Origin: Leishmania mexicana MHOM/GT/2001/U1103
Taxonomy: Eukaryota > Euglenozoa > Kinetoplastea > Trypanosomatida > Trypanosomatidae
Direction: 5' to 3'
Length of the DNA stretch: 52,500 nucleotides
Assembly: GCF_000234665.1 (NCBI RefSeq)
Contig: NC_018324.1
Coordinates: forward strand, 1 to 52,500
Shown: positions 32,401-40,634 of the stretch, piece by piece
Numbering within the stretch: position 1 is the stretch's first letter
Layout of the letters: the number at the start of each line of letters is the position of its first letter
Translations under genes and position numbers: made by a program
The notes under the pieces: model-generated
Seen by the model: the letters and a program-made list of their open reading frames with translations, nothing else
What the model was told of the DNA's origin: nothing
The model's database searches: none

Positions 32401-32587
32401 TAAAGCGGACATACACGTCATCGCTCGCGCCATTCTCGTTCATGAGGCACTGCACGGCAGTTTGCAGCGTCCGGACGCCTTCACCCACCTCCAGCTCCCG
32501 CAGTGCGGCAGCGGCTCCACTGTGGTTGCCGCAACGCAAGCAAGTGGCAGCCTGCACAATGTGACTGGACATGGCAACGCGTCCCAT
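29417..32587 (-). CDS. Exportin-4-like karyopherin (HEAT repeats)
   Basis: A 1056-residue, all-helical, Leu/Ala-rich protein with a regular HEAT-like pattern and no membrane segment. The longest frame starts at GTG; the first ATG (32587) is used, with MSSHIVQ at 32572 as alternative. Several stretches resemble exportin-4 in order: an N-terminal VRFIAFKVLAYAL...AFLLGYAYQM helix set, VHRRCRELFSEEGRLPNLIQ and soon after CLAWPSHQF (compare the family's HMHCKRVF and LSWNF-type segments). XPO4 is a nuclear export receptor of the importin-beta superfamily that also uses RanGTP, with cargoes such as eIF5A in animals. The size (human XPO4 is about 1150) fits. Resemblance is recalled, not aligned; XPO7/RanBP17-type or another karyopherin is the main alternative. 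Confidence 0.6.
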   Translation of the reverse strand: MGRVAMSSHIVQAATCLRCGNHSGAAAALRELEVGEGVRTLQTAVQCLMNENGASDDVYVRFIAFKVLAYALTRCRDGRRQQSDTVIAFLLGYAYQMAAQVETPAWTPVVSELATATAVALKLGCVGDNLDVCVEEVTAVCSGLVDLAQTCTPSPKAYLHRIICQSAVEEFGLFSGTSRYRGLPMRVHRRCRELFSEEGRLPNLIQALLRGLLVSAGESSMSVDKGLTALVSCLAWPSHQFFEEDSSTEESCGVFYVAHEGWDRLLVGDIGLESGACVTVHGVLREWYGSGSVNGVPVNRQKVIEIVQLLCSFKGSEWTETQCLRFLVSSLSLCLDVFEHLSQWATEEDFHLFPLLANGILRLVSNYVEFFFHPQACALVSRLTALTAVLIRRDTSSNTDTDVMSCVDEMLSVWFHLTSYIDRSSFSGNGTETIAQRHLISQGCQTIFSTYLDTKVNTDAAELELDCFADTFTNSHLHLVAQVGRLCASSTCELLIRYLQSLRSTLASTLGAGGAAPTPLFEALWTLLKIVGFFIADPLEGEQPYIPRCFLEMGSQGSALLLHLVTEVDALVPLLQNPAAASPAVLAAFLDVLTQYIKTYVEAEESCTLYVDAFSGGADIVAQSLLAVVGALRLTPFEEESTSAACRLLDSVADKSSRVRSFCHRQEAFQALTLAVQEIHRFRFYGHTRGRLIAFVISCCPDADSVQAQLLEFTLSPSAEDDVNMVLELLSSLAGLFESLHSQQVIRCVFPALLATGQRLIGVSTSKFYECEIVIESVQCVRSMFVTCSPLLEDSDIRMLLDLVLAELRYVVTALQTSSAWTSADGEGDKAEFIISTARLLSSLAQWKALDCFLSDDDTRAVSIATVEAAGALLRHMDERSLSLPSLEDGIFTCMEVCAESFTADFVFASCSDAFLSAMLYALNSERANILRAGISVTTSVAAFLEAATPLASHASACCDLLKVVLRSLTSGKVFFNNLRQISRVLLILVRGVPYDSLVATLEAVVREVSNCDAFVAAIFPALQSVAGRANASEPGFEELLQDALSFLHGTTIIGA

Positions 32588-33291
32588 CCCTCGTGGCAGT
32601 CTAGAATCCTTTCCACGCGGCCTCTGCACCGCTCCCCTTGAGCTCCACGAGAACGTCTTTTAATGGAGTCGATGTACGGGCGCGTGTAGGTGTGCAGCCT
32701 CGCTCCCTACGATTCGCTGCGTGCCCAGCCCTTATGGTTCCGGTGTTGGCACACCCGTTTTTCTCCCGCTCAGTGCACGGGGGCACTCACCACTGTGCAC
32801 GCGAGTGTGTGTGGGCGGAGCGGGCCGTGTAGGGGCGCGCGTGAGGAGGCATAACCGGGGTATGCAACACAAAATGCGTGCGAGAGACAGTGAGAGGAAG
32901 AGAAGAGCAGTGACATGATCAGGCACGTGCGACCGCAGAAGCAAGAAGAAATATGCACGCTTCAAACCCACGGTGTCCTTCGGCAAGAGCGCGTGCATCT
33001 TTCGTTCCGTGTCCCCCGCGACACGGCGGCACACCGCAGATCATGGAAGGGGTCTTGAACACGTGCGCAGAGGTTAGGAAACAAGGCAGCAAAATGCCGC
33101 TCAGGCGCTTCTCGTGCCCTTTCGACGTTTCGCACGTTCCACACTCAGTGGTAAGAGTGGGAGGGAGGAGGCAGACAGGACGCTGTCCCTCGCGGTACGC
33201 GGCAGACGCGTTGGAGTGTACGTGGACGCTTGTGTGAACCACGTTTGTGGCGCCGCGGATAGAAAAGGCCTCCGCAAAGAGCAACACCGCT
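32588..33291. other. Spacer between REV1 and the exportin-like gene
   Basis: About 700 bp holding the REV1 3'UTR and the 5' region of the exportin-like gene. Short overlapping frames on both strands, none convincing. No repeat or RNA gene recognised. Confidence 0.5.
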
Positions 33292-35151
33292 TCACAAGAA
33301 GTCCAGGGGCGCCGGAAGACGGGTGTTCGCGAAGGACACCAGCTCCTGGAATGTCTCTGCGGCCTCCTGCAGCTTGGGCCACTCGGATAGCTTCGCCAGG
33401 GCACAACGAAGATACGCCTTTACAACAGGGTAGTCGAGCTGACGGCAGGCACTCTCGCAGCCACGACGCCACTGCGCCGCGGTAGCGTCATCACGATGTG
33501 ACCACGGCTGTGCGTACAACAGGTAGAGTGTCGCGGCGTCTAGACTACTGTCAGCAGGCGGCCGACACACAGTGCCACATGGAGGCTGCGCGGGTGTGGG
33601 CTCTACAACTGTCACTACATCCGGCGTACGCGGTCGCTTCGCGTTGAAGAAGCCCGTTGCGAGGGTCATCTGCTGCCCACTGTGGCGCTGACGTGTGAAA
33701 GGCGCCTGCTGCTTCTGCCGAAGACCCGTCGCCTGTACCGTCATGCCGCGCAAATCCTCGATGACGATATCACGCAGAGACGCGGTAGTGACGGTCCAAA
33801 CCACAAGGTCCACTTTGCTTGACGAGAGGCCCAGCTGCGCTGCCCGCTCGGCATCGGACATAGCCCGCGATGCAACCAGCAACGGGGAGACCACCTTCCG
33901 GATCTCCAGCTCCATCGCCTCTACGTCGTCAGCCGCCATCGCGTGCGGAAGCTTGATTGGCAGATGCACCTCCACGCACTTGCCGCGGCCCATGTACTTT
34001 TGCGTCTCCTTCGGATGCAGCGGATGCCGTTCCAGAAGGGTGACACGAAGCCCCTGGGCAACTGTATCGGTGCGCCGCAGCTTGGTACACACATCGTCCA
34101 GCAGTTGACGCACAATCTTCCATACCCCGTCGACCCCCTCAGGACGCACCGCGTAGTTCATGGAACAACCAACAGCGTTGGGGATCCGCTTACCGAGGTG
34201 CCGCTGGTTCTCCGGATCGCCCGTGCGCGTGACGACGCGGCCGTCCTCGCCCCGGACGAGATGGTAAAATGTCTCACCCTGCCTCTTGCCAAGGATCCTC
34301 TGCAAAGCCTCACGCTTCAGTTTTTGCACAGATCCGCACGTGACGCCGTCCGCGTCGGTCCTCTCGTCTATGATGCCCTGCTCACGCAACGCGCGGCAGA
34401 TTTTCTCCATCGTGCTCTCGCCCGCACCGTGGATGTGCTCCAGCGGAAGCGAGGTCATAGTCTGTACCACGTCCTTGGCGTGGACAACGCAGATCCCATT
34501 CGGCTTGCCACGGTCTGTGGCGACGCGCGCCAGCATAATGTTGGGTCCGATCCCGCATGAAGCGGTGCACCCTGTTGCGCTGAACAGCTCCCTGCGAACG
34601 GTTTCGCAGAAGGACTGCAGCAAAGCGTAGTCGGTAGTGTCAGTGGCCAGCATCACTTCATCGATGCTGTACACCTCCATTGACATTTTCACGCTTGTCG
34701 GGAACAAATCAAAGATGATTTGGTAGAGAGTCTTGGCGACGCGCTCGCATGCCTCGAGGTCGTAGCCGAGGGTCACCAGCTCTGGACACCGCTCTTTCGC
34801 GGAGTTCACGTACATCCCGGCGTGAATGCCGTACGAGCGCGCCACGTAGTTGCAGGAGGAGATGTCACTATTGTACTTGCCCGCTGCAATACCCACCGGC
34901 TTTGTCTTCAGATGGGCGTACTCGGGCTTCGCCAGTTGCACGGAGCAGAAGAAGGCGTCCATGTCGACATGGACAAAGGTGCGCTGCTGCTCCAGTGTAC
35001 CATGGTTCCACTCTGGGTGCGCGATGAACCACTCACGAAACACATCCTCCATCTTCGTCCTCCACTGCCCAATGAAATAAAGTCGTGAGTGCTGCTGAAA
35101 GTGCTGCAGGCTGTTCACCTGATCACGCGTGTTTCGGCTCATCGCTGTCAT
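33292..35151 (-). CDS. REV1: Y-family DNA polymerase REV1
   Basis: A 619-residue translesion DNA polymerase, in the REV1 branch rather than kappa. The catalytic carboxylates are in HVDMDAFF (Asp63, Asp65) and YSIDEVML (Asp164, Glu165). REV1-type marks are SRLYFIGQW (22-30), where Arg23 matches the arginine that REV1 uses as template for incoming dCTP; SCNYVARSYGIHAGMYVNSAK (99-119); and SCGIGPNIMLARVATDRGKPNG. The protein lacks the N-terminal BRCT of animal and yeast REV1. The C-terminal about 80 residues (QLDYPVVKAYLRCALAKLSEW region) look helical and resemble the REV1 C-terminal domain that recruits other polymerases and REV7. QMTLATGFFNAKR is close to a PCNA-binding motif but one residue out of register. 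A second ATG (35142) gives a protein three residues shorter. Confidence 0.85.
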   Translation of the reverse strand: MTAMSRNTRDQVNSLQHFQQHSRLYFIGQWRTKMEDVFREWFIAHPEWNHGTLEQQRTFVHVDMDAFFCSVQLAKPEYAHLKTKPVGIAAGKYNSDISSCNYVARSYGIHAGMYVNSAKERCPELVTLGYDLEACERVAKTLYQIIFDLFPTSVKMSMEVYSIDEVMLATDTTDYALLQSFCETVRRELFSATGCTASCGIGPNIMLARVATDRGKPNGICVVHAKDVVQTMTSLPLEHIHGAGESTMEKICRALREQGIIDERTDADGVTCGSVQKLKREALQRILGKRQGETFYHLVRGEDGRVVTRTGDPENQRHLGKRIPNAVGCSMNYAVRPEGVDGVWKIVRQLLDDVCTKLRRTDTVAQGLRVTLLERHPLHPKETQKYMGRGKCVEVHLPIKLPHAMAADDVEAMELEIRKVVSPLLVASRAMSDAERAAQLGLSSSKVDLVVWTVTTASLRDIVIEDLRGMTVQATGLRQKQQAPFTRQRHSGQQMTLATGFFNAKRPRTPDVVTVVEPTPAQPPCGTVCRPPADSSLDAATLYLLYAQPWSHRDDATAAQWRRGCESACRQLDYPVVKAYLRCALAKLSEWPKLQEAAETFQELVSFANTRLPAPLDFL

Positions 35152-35326
35152 CCGTGGGCGTATGACAGGAGGCCAAGGAAGAGGCCGCAGTTGCGGTGAT
35201 GAGCTCCGTCAACACTCGCTCGAGCAGACGGCCTGCCGGCTCCTCGAGAACAAATCGTGGGTCGATGTCTGTGACTACAGCGCGCGGGAGATGTGGCGGC
35301 AAGGCGCGCGCGCCGCTGTCGGCCAT
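35123..35326 (-). CDS. 67-residue ORF overlapping the REV1 start
   Basis: An ATG-started frame of 67 codons, +1/-1 relative to REV1, that overlaps the first 29 bases of REV1. Its ATG lies about 23 nt after a clear polypyrimidine-AG acceptor (35350), so it should be the first ORF on the message. Codon use is GC-rich at third positions like true genes here, and a predicted helix (FVLEEPAGRLLERVLTELIT) follows an IDPR turn. The arrangement recalls the start of a TAF12-type histone fold, but only weakly and the frame ends too soon. It may be a small gene, a regulatory upstream ORF for REV1, or the N-terminus of REV1 separated by a frameshift or sequence error. I do not assign a function. Confidence 0.5.
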   Translation of the reverse strand: MADSGARALPPHLPRAVVTDIDPRFVLEEPAGRLLERVLTELITATAASSLASCHTPTDDSDEPKHA

Positions 35327-35349
35327 CTACGTAAAATTTAGCCTCACTA

Positions 35350-35368
35350 CTGGAGAAGGAAAGTGATA
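35350..35368 (-). promoter_or_regulatory. Candidate spliced-leader acceptor upstream of REV1
   Basis: The minus strand reads CACTTTCCTTCTCCAG with the AG at 35351-35350. This is the best acceptor near REV1 but it lies upstream of the 67-codon ORF, not between that ORF and REV1. A weaker pyrimidine-rich stretch inside the ORF (about 35182-35153) precedes an AG at about 35147-35146 that could serve the second REV1 ATG. Confidence 0.55.
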
Positions 35369-36312
35369 ATGGTCTCACACCCCCATACGATGTCATCACT
35401 TGCCCCGCTTTCCGCCACTTAGGAAAAGGACAAGGCGCTGGGAGTCGAGGTGAACAAAAGGCACAGAGGGATCAGTGATGCCGCCGTGGCACTCATGTGA
35501 ATGTTTGTATGTCGCGTACGTGCCATTCACGCGATCCACCCTTGCCAGCGGTTTCCAATTTTTAAAAACAGCCTCCGTTCCCAGGTACAAGAGATGGGTA
35601 GGCAGAGCACACAATGCAGAGAAAAAAATGTGAAAAAGAGGCATCAGGAGGTTGATGCGTCCATCCAGACTGATGAAGCTGCATGGCGTTGCCTACACGA
35701 GATGAAGCACGCTTGGAAGTTAGCTCCATGGCACAGCTGCACTTGAGCAGCATGCATATCGACTCCGATCATCGAGCACGTGAGCGCTCGGCCAAGATGA
35801 ACCTTTCGCACTGACAGCATCTCGTCGCCTTCCTCTCTCCACGGTCTAACAGCAGGCCAACCTTTCTGTCGCGCACATAGGAGAATAGTCCCGAGCTTTG
35901 ACAGTCGGGCTCGGCACCTCTCATGTTGAACTTCCCTCCCTTCTTTTCCTTTTTCCTTTGACATGGCGCCTCTCAAGTGAAACATGGGAAGGGAGGCATA
36001 TCCAAAGGAACGCTAAAAAAAAACTGCCGTGGCCGAATTCAGCGATAAAATGAGGAGGTGGGGGGCGGGACGACGAAGATTCCCAACCGAGCAACAACCA
36101 AGGGGAATTGTCCAGCGGTTCCATTCACATCTGTCCGTCCATCCATACATCCATCTACCAGCATGAGGCACTTCAACAACGCAGGGGGGGGTAACTAGTA
36201 CAAAAAAAAGAGAGCACGGTACTTTACATGAGCAAGTCATGGGCCCTGTGCACTGGTGAGCGCATCGCAGCCCTTTCTACTCACACACAGAGAGACACAC
36301 ATATCTATGCCC
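35369..36312. other. Spacer between coiled-coil gene and REV1
   Basis: About 950 bp with the 3'UTR of the coiled-coil gene and the 5' region of the REV1 message. Minus-strand frames (for example 35644-35985) are short and unsupported. A G7 run is at 36184-36190. No repeat recognised. Confidence 0.5.
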
Positions 36313-38862
36313 TCAAACAAGGCGGACGAATCCCCGATTGCTGTCAAGGGGAATGCACAGGTGCGCAGAGCACTTGGGCACAACCTCGACCACCATCGTT
36401 GCACACGCCAGCACCGTTCCCTCGTCGTCGAGAATCAGAAAGAAGACCATACCAGCGTCTGTGTCGCGCTGCATCAGCGTCGCCGTCGTTCCTGCATCCG
36501 GTGCGTAGAAAGATATTGTGCGTTCCCCAACGATCGCTTCCTCGGGCTGCTGCGTGAGCGGAAAGCTGACGTCGAAAGACTGGTTCGAGTGCCACACGTT
36601 GATGGAAGCGGCGCGCTGCTGCGGCTCCAGCCGCATCGACAAGCTGTGCAGCTTCCAGGAAGTTAGATCGAAGAAAGAGCGCTTCGCTGCGGAGTTCGAC
36701 GTATTTGCTTCGTGCAAAACCTGCAACCACTCGCGGTGCTCCATGAAGTGGATCAAATCGCGCTCCAAGTACGCTTCTACCAAAACATCCTCGCAGCGGA
36801 GAGTCGAGTAGCACGTGAGCGAGGGTCGCTCGTCTAGCGGCCAGTTTGCGGTCCACGTCGCCACGTCGGAGGCAGCATCGCCCCAGTCTGCTTCCAAAGC
36901 CCCCCACATGTCCGTCGCATCGGTCAGGCGCAACAACGACGGCCGCGCAGGCGACCTGTCGGTGAACGCAAGGCTTTCCCGCACGAGCACCTCGCATTTA
37001 CGGATACTCTTTCTAAGCTCCCACTCCCGGTCCTCCAGAACGCATTGCCGCACCAGTAACATTTCTGCCTCCGCGGAGCGGCAGAGGCGTCCACGCGCGT
37101 CGGCCTCCATGGCGGACACCTGCGCAGTGATAGGGCGAATCCAAAAGCTGTGTTCGAGCTCGAAGAGTCCGATCCGATGCGTCGCCTCTGAGAGTACGAC
37201 GTGCTGGCGCACGAGGCCGCAACACTCGCGCTCCTCCTCGACCGCCACGCGTGCGCGGAATTCATCCTCCAACTCCCACAGAGGGCGACACGCGTCCGAG
37301 ACTAGAGAATGTGCCAGCGCTTGCCGCAGCGGCAGAAGCGTGTCGACAGCCGCGGCCGACTCCTCAAGCTCGATGAGCATGCGCCCAGCCCGCTCGCTGA
37401 CGAAGAGTCTTCCCGCGCCTTGAATGAAGAAGACATGCACGTAATGCTCACGGAGCGCACTGAGGCAGTGCTCCTCCTCCTCAGCAACACGCCGCCGTCC
37501 TTCTTCGCATTGAATCTGAAGCTTCTCTGCAAGGTACTGTAGCTTGCACGCCAGGCGCGCCTGTGCCTCTGCGCCGCGGATGGCGCGGCTGGAGGCCAGC
37601 TCTTCAACGGCCAGCACGGTGGCCCGCTGTAGGGCCGCTTGCTGGCACTGCCACACGTGGTGATCACAGAAGAGCTGATTTGCCTCCCTGTTCTCCTCAG
37701 TACTGATGACGCGAGCGCCGTCGATGTACTTTTGACACAAGGTCCGACGCTCGACCTGGTGCCGTTTCAGCACGCACGTATGCGCCTGACACGCGAGTAG
37801 CAGGGTGTTGAGCTCCAACCTCCGCTGGTCCACAATGTCGCGCCGAACGAGAAGCTCAATCTTGCCAAAGACGCTTGTAACGTCAGAGTCCTTTGTTATC
37901 TGCTTGTAGACTCCCCGCCAGCCGAGGAGAAACGCCTGCGTCACGGCCTTGAAGCCGGTGTGCTCCTGCTCCTCTAACGTAAGCCGAAGCCGCTGTTCCT
38001 GATCAAGGCAGGCGAGCACGCAGTCTTCGCAGTCTGCGACGTGCACCTGCTGTGCCATCGCGCCGCTTGCCTCGGAAAGCCGGATGACATCTCTTTTGAC
38101 CGCCGCCGTGAAATCCACCTGCACGCCTTGCAGCAGCAGGATGAGGTGTAGCGAATACAGTCGCTCCACGGTAGCCCGGTCCATCTCCTCTTGCCAATCC
38201 AACCGCTGACGCGCACGTTTCGCCCCTTTCGAGTGATCGACGCACCGCAAGTGAACAGCAAGGCGTCTCTGAGCAATAATTTCACGCTGCAGGTTATTGC
38301 CCAGTTCGATAAGTCGACGGTTCTTGAGCTCCTCACGGGCGCACTCTTCCAACGCGCCAAGTGCAGCGCGGTTGTCTGCCTCGGTGAGGGCGAGGCATGA
38401 ACAGGAAGCACGTAGCTGCATCGCGCGCCAGATGGAACGCTCCTCGCAGCGCAGAGATCGCCGCGTGAGCTCCTCCTGCAAGCGCAGATGAAGTACCTCG
38501 AACGGAGCCTGCACGATGGCAAAGAAGGTTTCCGTCGCATCGCGGCGCTCAGCAGTTTCAGCTGCCAGAAGGTGCTCCACTTCGCGCAAGGCGCATTCGT
38601 CCCTGTATGCACGGTTGACAACCTTCGTGCGATACCGTGTTTCTTGCATGCCCACTAGGCCTCGGAGCTCCACTTCAAAGGATGAGAGCGCCTCGACACA
38701 TCTCAGCGCTTTGAGCTCCTCAACGATGCGTCGGGGGCGCCAGGCCACGTTCCTTGCAGGTGGGTGAGCCACCAGCGGTGGTGGCTGCGATGTTGTCAGC
38801 ACGGCCTTCAAAGCAGTGCGCAGAGCACCGTCACTGGGCCGCGGAACCTGGTATGAGGACAT
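36313..38862 (-). CDS. Large coiled-coil protein with possible C2-like C-terminus
   Basis: A 849-residue hypothetical protein. The frame is open 99 codons further upstream, but that part is Cys/Phe-rich leader and the ATG at 38862 (MSSYQVPRPSDG) is taken. Residues roughly 50-700 are Glu/Arg/Ala/Leu-rich with long helical heptads and regularly placed 'REV..LLAAE', 'LRLQEELTRRS'-type segments, so extended coiled coil is predicted. The last about 115 residues change character to alternating hydrophobic strands (SINVWHSNQSFDVSFPL, GMVFFLILDDEGTVLACA) and could be a C2-like beta-sandwich, a pairing found in ciliary and cytoskeletal proteins. No membrane segment. A role in the flagellum or cytoskeleton would be in keeping with such architecture but is inference. 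Confidence 0.75.
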   Translation of the reverse strand: MSSYQVPRPSDGALRTALKAVLTTSQPPPLVAHPPARNVAWRPRRIVEELKALRCVEALSSFEVELRGLVGMQETRYRTKVVNRAYRDECALREVEHLLAAETAERRDATETFFAIVQAPFEVLHLRLQEELTRRSLRCEERSIWRAMQLRASCSCLALTEADNRAALGALEECAREELKNRRLIELGNNLQREIIAQRRLAVHLRCVDHSKGAKRARQRLDWQEEMDRATVERLYSLHLILLLQGVQVDFTAAVKRDVIRLSEASGAMAQQVHVADCEDCVLACLDQEQRLRLTLEEQEHTGFKAVTQAFLLGWRGVYKQITKDSDVTSVFGKIELLVRRDIVDQRRLELNTLLLACQAHTCVLKRHQVERRTLCQKYIDGARVISTEENREANQLFCDHHVWQCQQAALQRATVLAVEELASSRAIRGAEAQARLACKLQYLAEKLQIQCEEGRRRVAEEEEHCLSALREHYVHVFFIQGAGRLFVSERAGRMLIELEESAAAVDTLLPLRQALAHSLVSDACRPLWELEDEFRARVAVEEERECCGLVRQHVVLSEATHRIGLFELEHSFWIRPITAQVSAMEADARGRLCRSAEAEMLLVRQCVLEDREWELRKSIRKCEVLVRESLAFTDRSPARPSLLRLTDATDMWGALEADWGDAASDVATWTANWPLDERPSLTCYSTLRCEDVLVEAYLERDLIHFMEHREWLQVLHEANTSNSAAKRSFFDLTSWKLHSLSMRLEPQQRAASINVWHSNQSFDVSFPLTQQPEEAIVGERTISFYAPDAGTTATLMQRDTDAGMVFFLILDDEGTVLACATMVVEVVPKCSAHLCIPLDSNRGFVRLV

Positions 38863-39662
38863 GGGGCAATCCTCTTCCTTGCAGCTCTGTCCTGCAGATG
38901 TGAAAGAGAAACGGAAAGTGCGAGGAATGGCAGTGCACCACAAAAAGAATGAGATGATGACTGTAGTGAAGGCGGCGCGTGTACGTTTCCGTTGTCGCAG
39001 ACAGCAGCCCCTCCTCCCCACCAATAACACATACACGGACACACACACACATGTGGTGCCCATACAGAGATGAAGAAAAAAGAGGAGGAGAGGGGAGCGG
39101 TAGCATAGGCCTGCAAGACATTGAAGAAGGCAACAGAGAGCAACCAGGAACGAGAACAAACAAGGGCAAGCGGACAGCAGAATAGTGCGCTTACGCCACA
39201 GATATTCTTGTCGCTACCGAAAGCAAGGGAAGGGAGAGGAGGGTAGCAGCACATCTTCGCAACGCAGACAGAAGTAAACGGGGCCGCCCCCTCCAGACGC
39301 ACGTCCCCTTGCCGCTGCCGGCCCTTCTGCCCTCCCCCTCCGCAGTGCCGCAGGCGACTGTGTCGGCGTGTCGTGGCATGTGCGCAGATGTGTGAGTGAG
39401 TGATCACTTGGTTTGGCCAGTATGCGAGACACGAAGTGGCCCTGCCCAAGCAGGAACATGCCATACAGAATAAAGACAGGGCGACGAGATAAGCGCCATA
39501 TGCGAGCAACCAATAATACAATCCAGTCCCATCGAATACCGGCAGAAGAGAAAATACCGTCCTCGTCACACCGACGCAGAGGCGACCGTGCGAGGGACGC
39601 TTTCAATCGGGGTTGTGCGGTCGGCGACTACAGTCATTAAGTTTTGGCACAAGTGTCGAGAG
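38863..39662. other. Spacer between cap methyltransferase and coiled-coil gene
   Basis: About 800 bp. The plus strand is purine-rich around 39070-39240 (polypyrimidine on the transcribed strand), fitting the trans-splicing region of the coiled-coil gene. A CA microsatellite is near 39039-39052. A long minus-strand frame (38808-39569) is this leader region read through and is not called. Confidence 0.5.
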
Positions 39663-40634
39663 CTAGAGTGCCACCTTCTCCTTCACGAAGCACAGAGCGC
39701 GGTACAAGGTCACAAGCTCCAGTTCTGCCTGACTGAGCTTGTTGCCCTTGTTTGCCTTCCAGCTTGCGGAGTAGTCCGGCACAAACTCGGAGAAAGGCTT
39801 CGACATGTGCTCGCAGAGCCGCAGTCGGGCGTCACTCGCGATTTGCACCACCGCATCGTACGGCACCACGTATTCTGGGCAGTCGACGAAGCCATCCAGG
39901 CGGAAGTGGTATTCAGTGCCCGTGACAAGCAAGGTGTTGCCGTTGGAGGCTGCGGCGTACTCGGGTGGATTGGGAAAAGAGATGCTGTACAGCTCGTTGC
40001 CTAACGTGCCCTCCACCGCCCGTTTGGAGAGCATCGCTATGTCGACTGTCGTGATGAGCACCACACCACCGGGAGCGAGAGCATCAGAAACAGCGGAGAA
40101 GACGTTGCGGATGAGATCGAGACTCTTGCAGGCATAGTGGAATGCAAACTGAATCGACACAACGCTGTAGCGACCAAAATGCGGAGAGCAGGGTAAGGTG
40201 CCTCGTAGAAACGACTCCGTGAAACAGTCAGCCACGGTGAACGAGGCACAGCACTGCGGTGGTTTCTCCATGGCAGCTATCATATCCTTACACCGTCTCT
40301 CCGCCTCGTTGATGCACTCGAGAGAGACATCGTAGCAGTCGTAGACGGAGGTGTGCAGGACAGACGACGGTGCACGGGGGTTGCTCTGCGCGGGACTTTG
40401 CATGAAAAACCACTTACCGATGTCTCCGCCTCGTCCACTGGCAAGATCGAGAACCGCCGCACCTTCTGACGGCGAGGCAGCCGCATTGGTCAACACGCAG
40501 TCCAGAGAAAACTGGATCAAGGTCTTCTTTACAAAGTTGTTGAAGTGCCGAAACGCCACCTGCTGACTACTCCAGTCGTCTTTCCGCTTTCGCGTCACGT
40601 CATCGTACGCCGCCGCCGCCTGGTTCTGTGGCAT
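39663..40634 (-). CDS. CMT1: mRNA cap guanine-N7 methyltransferase
   Basis: A 323-residue SAM-dependent enzyme that methylates N7 of the cap guanosine. The frame opens at a GTG; the first ATG (40634, MPQNQAAAAYDD) is used. Family signatures are FRHFNNFVKKTLIQ (28-41), which matches the cap-binding LRNFNNWVK-type helix, and the SAM-binding VLDLASGRGGDIGKW (61-75). Later stretches VSIQFAFHYACKSLD and GGVVLITTVDIAML match the FxxHY cap-contact region and the following strand. The protein is close in length to the stand-alone trypanosome enzyme CMT1, distinct from the bifunctional guanylyltransferase-methyltransferase CGM1 that acts in cap 4 formation on the spliced leader. Its target may be U snRNAs or recapped RNA; this is not settled by sequence. 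Confidence 0.88.
   Translation of the reverse strand: MPQNQAAAAYDDVTRKRKDDWSSQQVAFRHFNNFVKKTLIQFSLDCVLTNAAASPSEGAAVLDLASGRGGDIGKWFFMQSPAQSNPRAPSSVLHTSVYDCYDVSLECINEAERRCKDMIAAMEKPPQCCASFTVADCFTESFLRGTLPCSPHFGRYSVVSIQFAFHYACKSLDLIRNVFSAVSDALAPGGVVLITTVDIAMLSKRAVEGTLGNELYSISFPNPPEYAAASNGNTLLVTGTEYHFRLDGFVDCPEYVVPYDAVVQIASDARLRLCEHMSKPFSEFVPDYSASWKANKGNKLSQAELELVTLYRALCFVKEKVAL

Noticed and set aside
33292..35151. Calling this gene DNA polymerase kappa/DinB
   Set aside because: SRLYFIGQW, the SCNYVARSYGIHAGM block and the helical C-terminus fit REV1 better, and no kappa N-clasp is visible.
38808..39569. 253-codon minus-strand frame upstream of the coiled-coil gene
   Set aside because: Cys/Phe/Ser-rich translation of leader and polypyrimidine sequence, with the real ATG at 38862 in a different frame.
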